Of a stretch of DNA of 64,000 nucleotides, positions 58,383 to 64,000 are shown in pieces. Origin of the DNA: Burkholderiales bacterium (GTDB lineage: Bacteria; Pseudomonadota; Gammaproteobacteria; Burkholderiales; UBA6910); contig BPKG01000001.1 in NCBI GenBank assembly GCA_026005015.1, forward strand, positions 1,369,501 through 1,433,500, in the 5' to 3' direction. The notes beneath the pieces were generated by a model. It saw only the letters and a list, made by a program, of their open reading frames with translations, ran no database searches and had not been told where the DNA came from. The position numbers and the translations under genes were made by a program. Position 1 is the first letter of the stretch; each line of letters begins with the position of its first letter.

Positions 58383-58994
58383 TCACGTCTTCACTCCCAG
58401 CGCGGCCAGCACCTCCGCCCGCCTGGCTTCGGCCTTCTTCCTCACCTCCTCGTAGAGGCTTTCGCCGTGGCTGTCCATGGCCACCAGCAGCGGGCCGAAA
58501 CCCCTCACCCGGAACTTCCACAGGGATTCCGGATGGAGGTCGTCCAAGTCCACGTCCTCGATGGCCTCCACCCAGGTGGTCTCCAGGGCCGCGGTGCCGC
58601 CGACGATGGCCAGGTACACGCCGCCCAAGTCCATAAAGGCTTTTCTCGATTCCTCCATGAGGCCACCCTTGCCGATGATCATGCGCACGCCGTAGCGCTC
58701 CATGAGGGGCCGGGTAAAACGCTCCATGCGGGCGCTGGTGGTGGTGCCGATGCACAGGGGGGCGTAGCCGGCGGGGAATTCGTCGGTCGCCTCCACCCGG
58801 CGCACGTTGGGGGCGGTGTGGATCACCGCGTGGCCGCGCAGGTCGAAGCGGGTCGTGCGGCCGCGGTCGAACATCTCGATCTGGGTGCGGTCGCGGATGC
58901 CGTACAGGGTGCCGTTCAAGCTCACCGTGTCGCCCACCCGCCAGGCGCGCACGGTTTCCTCGGTCACCGGAGTCACGATGTCGTAGTGGGCCAT
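58383..58994 (-). CDS. Class I fumarase / L-tartrate dehydratase-like beta subunit
   Basis: The protein is 203 aa from ATG 58994 (MAHYDIVTPVTEETVRAWRV). The C-terminal fumarase domain has VSLNGTLYGIRDRTQIEMFD, IHTAPNVRR, and IGTTTSARMERFTRPLMERY followed by IGKGGLMEES. It works with the alpha subunit encoded just upstream, 2 bases away. It could act on fumarate/malate, tartrate, or a substituted analogue; sequence alone does not decide. Confidence 0.9.
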   Translation of the reverse strand: MAHYDIVTPVTEETVRAWRVGDTVSLNGTLYGIRDRTQIEMFDRGRTTRFDLRGHAVIHTAPNVRRVEATDEFPAGYAPLCIGTTTSARMERFTRPLMERYGVRMIIGKGGLMEESRKAFMDLGGVYLAIVGGTAALETTWVEAIEDVDLDDLHPESLWKFRVRGFGPLLVAMDSHGESLYEEVRKKAEARRAEVLAALGVKT

Positions 58995-58996
58995 GA

Positions 58997-59872
58997 TCAG
59001 AACCCCCAGGTGATGCCGGCGGGCGTCAGGGTCGCCGAAGCACGGCGGGCCGCATGGCACTGCATGTTGACCGCCACCGGGTTCATGGTGATGTGGGTGG
59101 CGGCGAGCTCCACGTGGACCGCAAACGCAGTGGAGTCCCCGCCCAGCCCTTGGGGCCCGACCCCGAGCCGGTTGACGGCGCTGGAGAGCTCCTCCTCCAG
59201 CTTCGCCCCTTCGGGGTCTTGGCAGCGGGTGCCGAGGGGGCGCGTCGCCGCCACCTTGGCCAGGTGCACGCACAGGTCGGCGCTGCCGCCAATGCCCACG
59301 CCCACGATGGTGGGGGGACAGGTCTTGCCGCCGGCGGAGAGCACGCAGTCGATCACGAACGCCTTGATCGCCGCCACCCCCTCCGCCGGCACCGCCATCC
59401 TGAGCCAGGAGTTGTTCTCCGAGCCGCTGCCCTTGGGGATCATCTGGATGACGAGCTCCTCGTGCCGGTCGCTGAACTCCACGTTGATCGCCGGGATGCG
59501 GATGCCGCAGGAGGTATGGTCGTTTTCCCGCGTGAGAGGATGCACCACCGAGGACCGGAACGGATGCTCCACCGTGGCCCGGGCGCAGCCCTTGGTGATG
59601 GCCCGCACCAGGTCGATGCCGTCCACCTGGACGTTGCGCCCGATGGACACGTTGTAGATGGGTATCCCGGTGTCCTGGCAGGTGAGATTATGGGTTTCCT
59701 CGGCCACCGCGATGTTCTTGATCATGATGCCGAGCAACTGCTTCGCCCGGGGATCCGTTTCCCGGGCGTCGAGGGCCTGGAAGCCCTGCTTGACGTCGGG
59801 CGGCAGGATTTTGAGCGCCCGGATGTAGAGTTCCTTGGCGACCTCCTCGACCGTGTGCAAGTCAACCTTCAT
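58997..59872 (-). CDS. Class I fumarase / L-tartrate dehydratase-like alpha subunit
   Basis: The protein is 291 aa from ATG 59872 (MKVDLHTVEEVAKELYIRAL). It carries the oxygen-sensitive [4Fe-4S] cluster of class I hydro-lyases: Cys in NLTCQDTGIPIYN (about 78-83), in GGKTCPPTIVGVGIGG, and in GTRCQDPEGAKLEEEL. Separate alpha and beta genes are typical of TtdAB-like and two-subunit fumarases. It lies 34 bases after the permease gene and 2 bases before the beta gene. Confidence 0.9.
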   Translation of the reverse strand: MKVDLHTVEEVAKELYIRALKILPPDVKQGFQALDARETDPRAKQLLGIMIKNIAVAEETHNLTCQDTGIPIYNVSIGRNVQVDGIDLVRAITKGCARATVEHPFRSSVVHPLTRENDHTSCGIRIPAINVEFSDRHEELVIQMIPKGSGSENNSWLRMAVPAEGVAAIKAFVIDCVLSAGGKTCPPTIVGVGIGGSADLCVHLAKVAATRPLGTRCQDPEGAKLEEELSSAVNRLGVGPQGLGGDSTAFAVHVELAATHITMNPVAVNMQCHAARRASATLTPAGITWGF

Positions 59873-59906
59873 GACGCCTCCTGGACCGCGCGGGTGCACG
59901 TCCCGA

Positions 59907-60777
59907 TCAGTGCTGCATGCCCCATTTGCGCACCGTGTGAGTCTCGATGTTGCGGAAAATCAGGTTTTCCACCACGAGGCCGATCAGGATCACCGTGAAC
60001 AGCCCGGCGAACACCGACGGGATCTCCAGCAAGTTCTTGTTCTCGAAAATGAACCAGCCCAGCCCCCCCGAGCCGGCGCTCACGCCGAACACCAGCTCGG
60101 CCGCGATGAGCGTGCGCCAGGCGAACGCCCAGCCGATCTTCAGCCCCGTCAGGATGCTGGGGAAGGCCGCCGGGATCAGGATCTTCGCCACGTAACGCAG
60201 GCCGGTGAGCCCGTAATTGCGCCCCACCATGCGCAGGGTGTTGGACACGGACAAGAACCCGGAGTGGGTGTTGAGCGCCACCGCCCACAGCACCGAGTGG
60301 ATCAACACGAACACCAGGGAGGCGTTGCCGAGCCCGAACCAGATGAGGGCCAGGGGCAGCAGGGCGATGGCCGGCAGGGGGTTGAACATGGAGGTGAGGG
60401 TCTCCAGCAGGTCGTTGCCGATGCGGGAGGTGATGGCGATCACCACCAGCAGGGCCGCGATCGCCAGCCCTGCCGCATAGCCCTGGAGCAGCACCTTGAT
60501 GGAAAACCAGGCCCGGCCCAGCAGCCCGCCGCTGACGATCCCCTGCCAGAAAGCTTCCACGGTCGCGGTGAACGTGGGAAAGAGGAGGGGATTGTCGAGC
60601 TGGGCCGCGTAGACCTGCCAGACCACCGCCAACACCACCAGGATGAAGGCCTTTCTCACCCCACCCCGGTTGTAGATGATCTCCCAGGGGGGTGAGCGGC
60701 TTCTCCACCACGCCGAAGGCGCTGGAGTCCACCGTTTTCCTCACGAATTCGGGACGCCGTACCTGCACGTCAGCCAT
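59907..60777 (-). CDS. ABC transporter permease (SsuC/TauC-like), one frameshift
   Basis: An inner-membrane subunit of a nitrate/sulfonate/taurine-type importer. The start MADVQVRRPEFVRKTVDSSA (60777) to GVVEKPLTP is in one frame. The rest, from VRKAFILVVLAVVWQVYAAQ to VRKWGMQH, is in the next. Removing one base from the six-C/G run near 60687-60692 joins them as LTPWEIIYNRG. About 289 aa in total, with six hydrophobic segments and the EAA loop TGLRYVAKILIPAAFPSILT. The start overlaps the ATPase gene by 8 bases. The homopolymer break is probably a sequencing error. Confidence 0.85.
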
Positions 60778-61609
60778 GGGTCGCCTCCTTGTCCCCGCCG
60801 ATCTTCTTCACCCCCTCTTCCACTTCGTCGGCGAACAGCATGTTGTGGATACGGTCCGAGAGTTTGAGCCCGGTCCGCGGATCCACGGCGTCGTCGCCGC
60901 TGCTGTTGAGCTCCGCCTTCACCTGCCCCGGATGGGGTGAAAGCAAGAGGATGCGGTTGCCGATCTTGACCGCCTCGGGGATCGAGTGGGTAACGAAGAG
61001 CACCGTGAAATGGATTTCGTCCCAGAGCTGGAGCAGCTCCTCCTGCATCTTGCGCCGCGTGAGGGCGTCGAGGGCCGCAAAGGGCTCGTCCATGAGCAGG
61101 ATGTCCGGCTCCATGGCCATGCCGCGAGCGATGGCCACCCGCTGCTTCATCCCCCCGGAGAGGGTGTGCGGATAGGCGTCGGCGAACTTGGCGAGATTCA
61201 CCTTCTCGATGTAGTGCATGGCCTTTTCCTCGGCCTCTCTTCCCTTGAGCTTGCCGCTCGCCTCCAGGGCGAACGTCACGTTCTGCTTCACCGTCTTCCA
61301 GGGTAGGAGCTGGTCGAATTCCTGGAACACCATCACCCGGTCCGGGCCGGGCTTCGAGATCTTTTGGCCCTTGAGCCTGATCTCCCCCTCCACCGGGTGC
61401 AAGTAGCCGCCCACCGCCTTGAGCAAAGTGGATTTGCCGCAGCCGGAAGGCCCCAACAGCACGTACCGGTCCGACCGGTAGACCTGGAAGTCCACCCGGT
61501 AGGTGGCGGTCACTAGATGGTCCCGGGTCTTGTACTGGAGCGTCACCCCCCGCACGTCCAGCAGGGGCGCGAATCCTTGCTCCTGGGCGCTGGTATGGGA
61601 CTTGTCCAT
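60770..61609 (-). CDS. ABC transporter ATP-binding protein (SsuB/TauB-like)
   Basis: The ATPase of the importer. The protein is 279 aa. Walker A is LLGPSGCGKSTLLKAVGG (about 52-69), the Q-loop is MVFQEFDQLLPW, the signature is HTLSGGMKQRVAIARG and Walker B is ILLMDEPFAALDALTRR, followed by the switch His in FVTHSIPEA. This set is typical of the nitrate/sulfonate/taurine group. It lies 95 bases after the binding-protein gene. Confidence 0.93.
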   Translation of the reverse strand: MDKSHTSAQEQGFAPLLDVRGVTLQYKTRDHLVTATYRVDFQVYRSDRYVLLGPSGCGKSTLLKAVGGYLHPVEGEIRLKGQKISKPGPDRVMVFQEFDQLLPWKTVKQNVTFALEASGKLKGREAEEKAMHYIEKVNLAKFADAYPHTLSGGMKQRVAIARGMAMEPDILLMDEPFAALDALTRRKMQEELLQLWDEIHFTVLFVTHSIPEAVKIGNRILLLSPHPGQVKAELNSSGDDAVDPRTGLKLSDRIHNMLFADEVEEGVKKIGGDKEATHG

Positions 61610-61704
61610 AAAGCCTCCTCCTAATTGCTTCTGGCCGGGCCGCGGTCGCTGCTACGCTCCCGAGACGGCGCGGCGGCTATGCGCGGCACGGCTCTTCGAC
61701 CCCC

Positions 61705-62712
61705 TCAGCTGCCGGGCAGATGATGTACCTCGGGAAAGAACATCTCCTTCCAGGAGGCCGGCTTCGCCTTCAACGTGCCCACCTTGTGCAGGAAGTCCAC
61801 GTACTTCATGACGTTTTTGGGCGTCATGGTGTACTCGATCTCCGGGTCGTTGAGGATCTTGAAAATGTTTTCCACGGTGTCCTTTTCCTTGCTCCACTTG
61901 AGGTAGTTCTCCGCGGCCGCGCGCTTGTCCTTGTTGATGAGCTCGATCGCTTCCTCGAACGCGGCCAGGAACGCCTTGTACACCTTGGGATTCGACTCCC
62001 GGAACTTGGTGGTGGTCCACACCACGTTGAAGGTGGCGGGCCCGCCTAGCACCTCGTAGGAGCTCAGCACTCTGCGGATGCCGGGTTGGGCCAGTTCCTG
62101 ATACTGGTAGGGGGGTGAAGTGAAGTGGGCGGTGATCTCCCCCGCGCCGGAGAGGAGCGCGGTCATGCCGTCCACGTGGCCCATGGACACCGTCAGGGCA
62201 TCCAGCTTGGTGTGATTGCCCTCGCCGAAGGCCTGCTCCGCCGCCATTTGCAGCGTCACCGCCTGGATGGAGACCTTGACCGACGGCAGCGCGATCTTGT
62301 CCTTGGGCGTGAAGTCCTTGATGGTCTTCACGTTGGGATTGCGCGTGTTCAGGTAAAGGGGCATGGAGTTCATGGCCGTCACGCCCTTCACCGCGATGCT
62401 GCCGCGGGTGCGGTCCCACAGGGTGGCGAAGGGGCCGACCCCGCCGGATGCGAAGTGCAGGTTGCCCGAGATGAGGGCATCGTTCATGGGCCCGCCGCCG
62501 GTGAAGGTGGACCAAGCCACTTTGAGCTCCGCGACCCCCTGCGCTTTGGCGTGCTTCTCAAACAGTCCTAGGTTCTCCATGTACATAAGGGGCAAGTAAC
62601 TTACGCCGAGCTGCTTGGCCACTCGCACCTCCACCACCTCGGATCTAGCAACAGATCCGAACACAAGCAGCGCGGCCGCCACAACCAGGCACAAGAACTT
62701 TTGTGATTTCAT
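61705..62712 (-). CDS. ABC transporter substrate-binding protein (NMT1/SsuA-like)
   Basis: A periplasmic binding protein. The protein is 335 aa from ATG 62712 with a Sec signal peptide (KSQKFLCLVVAAALLVFGSV, probable cut after ARS near residue 23). The mature protein begins VVEVRVAKQLGVSYLPLMYM, the usual opening of NMT1/SsuA/TauA-type proteins. Known ligands in this family include taurine, alkanesulfonates, phthalate and thiamine precursors, so the ligand is open. The 5' neighbour is the TSUP permease, 31 bases away. Confidence 0.88.
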   Translation of the reverse strand: MKSQKFLCLVVAAALLVFGSVARSEVVEVRVAKQLGVSYLPLMYMENLGLFEKHAKAQGVAELKVAWSTFTGGGPMNDALISGNLHFASGGVGPFATLWDRTRGSIAVKGVTAMNSMPLYLNTRNPNVKTIKDFTPKDKIALPSVKVSIQAVTLQMAAEQAFGEGNHTKLDALTVSMGHVDGMTALLSGAGEITAHFTSPPYQYQELAQPGIRRVLSSYEVLGGPATFNVVWTTTKFRESNPKVYKAFLAAFEEAIELINKDKRAAAENYLKWSKEKDTVENIFKILNDPEIEYTMTPKNVMKYVDFLHKVGTLKAKPASWKEMFFPEVHHLPGS

Positions 62713-62743
62713 CGCTTCCTCCTCTTCGGTCGGCTTGATCAAC

Positions 62744-63476
62744 TCAAAAAAGCAGCATCGCTCCCATCACCACGAACAACGTCAGCACCACGCGCCGGAA
62801 GCCGGCCTCGCTCACGTATTCGAACAGCCGCAGCCCTACCAGGGTTCCCGCCAGCATGGCAGGCAGGCAAAGCAGCAGGTCTTCCACCAGGCCGAGGCTG
62901 AGAACCCCGGCGCCCCCCAGCCAGGTCAGGGTATAGAGGTGGACCAGAAAGAAGAACGGCTGCAACACGCCCCCGCTGTTCCAGCTTGTTGAACCCGCGC
63001 AACTGGCCCCAGAGCGCTGGCACGACGCCGTTCAGGCCGGTCGCACCGCCCATGACCCCGCCGATCCAGCCCACCGAGGCGTCGGCCAGGGGCGCCCAGC
63101 GCCGAGGCAGCGACAGCACCGGCGGCCTGGCGCGGGCCAGCAGGTATCCACTGTAGCCCATCAGCACCACTCCCACGAGGGCCCGGATCGCCTCCGGGTC
63201 GACGTGCGTCAGCGCCAAGACCCCGAGGGGAACGCCCGGCAAGGCGCCCGCCAGAAAGCGCCCGAGCAGCCCCAGCTTCACCGCGCGCCGGAAGCGCCAC
63301 ACCAGAATCCCGTTGAGCACGATGGCGCACACGGTTACCAGCGGCACGACGCGTGCCGGCGGCAGCGCCTGCAGCCACACGGCGGTCGCCACCAGCGCGA
63401 AGGCGAAGCCCGCGCTGCCGATGACCACCGCACCGGCGAAGCCGCCGACGAACAGGATCGCATACTCAAACCACAT
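62744..63476 (-). CDS. TSUP (TauE/SafE) family permease, one frameshift
   Basis: The second TSUP-family gene in the window. The first frame, MWFEYAILFVGGFAGAVVIG (63476) to GFNKLEQRG, continues in the next frame as LQPFFFLVHLYTLTWLGGAG to VVMGAMLLF (62744). Removing one base from the five-G run near 62969-62974 gives LEQRGVLQPFFF. About 243 aa with about eight hydrophobic segments. The start overlaps the sdhC-like gene by 11 bases. In this operon it could export sulfite or another small acid made by the pathway. Confidence 0.82.
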
Positions 63477-63846
63477 TCAGGCCGAACGCCAGCGCCGCGG
63501 CCACCGAGAAGGCCGCAGCCCAGGCGAGCAGGCTCTGCTGCCAGCTGCGCCAGGCGGCGAGCTCCAGGAGCAGAAGTCGCACGCCCCCGCCGAGATGGGC
63601 CGCCAGCAGCAGCACCAGGCCGGTCTCGGCGAATTTCACCAGCGGCTGTTCGGTCCAGCGCAGGAAAGCGTCCAGCGCCGCCTCGCCCGCCAGCGCCTGC
63701 CCGAGCGCCCAGAAGTGCAACGGCAGGAACAGGGTAAGCAGCACGCCGGAGACCCGGTGCACCACAAACGCCCAAAAGGCCGGGTGATTGCGCGATCGCA
63801 GGTCGTTGCGCAGTGGCACCGTGGTGCCTGTACCCTGTGCTTCCAT
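63466..63846 (-). CDS. Succinate dehydrogenase-type cytochrome b subunit (SdhC-like)
   Basis: A membrane anchor of an SDH/FRD-type complex. The protein is 126 aa from ATG 63846, with AGAGGGG 4 bases upstream. It has three membrane segments. FVVHRVSGVLLTLFLPLHFW (about 28-47) is the SdhC signature with the quinone/heme-related His and Ser, and AAHLGGGVRLLLLE (about 88-101) matches the second conserved His-Gly-Arg region. It is 8 bases after the partial anchor gene. Confidence 0.85.
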   Translation of the reverse strand: MEAQGTGTTVPLRNDLRSRNHPAFWAFVVHRVSGVLLTLFLPLHFWALGQALAGEAALDAFLRWTEQPLVKFAETGLVLLLAAHLGGGVRLLLLELAAWRSWQQSLLAWAAAFSVAAALAFGLNVV

Positions 63847-63854
63847 GTTCCCCT

Positions 63855-64000
63855 CTATCCTGCCACCACAGCCCAGGTGGCTCGAAAGCCGAGAAGCGCC
63901 AGCAGAACTGCTAGCCCCAGCATGGCCCAACCCAGAGAGCGGCCCCGCCAAGACGTCCACTCGGCGATCACATTGCGCAGCCCGATGGGCGCATGGACCG
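63855..64000 (-). CDS. Second SDH-type membrane anchor (5' part outside the window)
   Basis: Only the last 47 codons are seen: VHAPIGLRNVIAEWTSWRGR, then a final hydrophobic segment (MLGLAVLLALLGFRATWAVV) and TAG at 63855. The HAPIGLRNVI motif is the conserved His-x-x-x-Gly-x-Arg of SdhC/SdhD/FrdC-type anchors. The start and any iron-sulfur subunit gene lie beyond the right edge. Confidence 0.75.
   Translation of the reverse strand, partial: VHAPIGLRNVIAEWTSWRGRSLGWAMLGLAVLLALLGFRATWAVVAG

Noticed and set aside
57576-59657. A 693-aa plus-strand open frame
   Set aside because: It is antisense to the flavoprotein and fumarase genes, which have clear catalytic motifs.

Overview
The window is GC-rich bacterial chromosome, read mostly on the minus strand. 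Gene families and order point to a betaproteobacterium: fmdB–DUF502–aspS–nudB, rpsU–yqeY–dnaG–rpoD followed by a CAT-anticodon tRNA, tRNA-Tyr/Gly/Thr–tuf–tRNA-Trp–secE–nusG, and rpoC running into rpsL. I cannot name the species from the sequence.

Layout. (1) 1-12,758: nadA (cut by the window edge), nudB, aspS, a DUF502 membrane protein and an FmdB-type zinc ribbon on the minus strand; then a phosphate acetyltransferase–acetate kinase pair, ssb divergent from uvrA, a glycerate 2-kinase, a DUF488 protein and a DUF62 SAM hydrolase. (2) 12,820-50,283: about 37 kb, all minus strand, holding almost the whole core gene-expression machinery. In transcription order: rpsU, yqeY, dnaG, rpoD, five tRNAs and tuf, secE, nusG, rplK-A-J-L, rpoB-C, rpsL-G, fusA, the other tuf, then the S10, spc and alpha ribosomal operons down to rpoA and rplQ. 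(3) 50,375-54,676: tsaD, plsY, folB, a TSUP permease, xerD and ogt. (4) 54,645-64,000: a tightly packed minus-strand operon that enters from beyond the right edge. It has two succinate-dehydrogenase-type membrane anchors, a TSUP permease, an SsuABC/TauABC-like ABC importer, a two-subunit class I fumarase-like hydratase, an SdhA/FrdA-like flavoprotein, a D-2-hydroxyacid dehydrogenase and an Ldh2-type dehydrogenase.

The last region is the most likely home of something undescribed. Its enzymes would fit import of a succinate-like acid, dehydrogenation to a fumarate analogue, hydration to a malate analogue and oxidation by two dehydrogenases. The sulfonate-type importer, the TSUP (TauE/SafE) permease and the dehydrogenase pair resembling the known sulfolactate dehydrogenases make a sulfonated dicarboxylate a testable guess. 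The flavoprotein lacks the His that holds FAD covalently in SdhA/FrdA.

Sequence quality matters here. rplV, rpsC, rplB, rplW and rplD (about 23.5-25.9 kb) carry roughly 17 single-base indels between stretches of well-conserved protein. aspS, the ABC permease and one TSUP gene each carry one extra G/C in a homopolymer. These look like consensus errors rather than real gene loss. Near rplQ and rpoA there are duplicated gene tails (two 139-bp tandem units and a short rpoA tail copy) that are either real recombination scars or another assembly problem.
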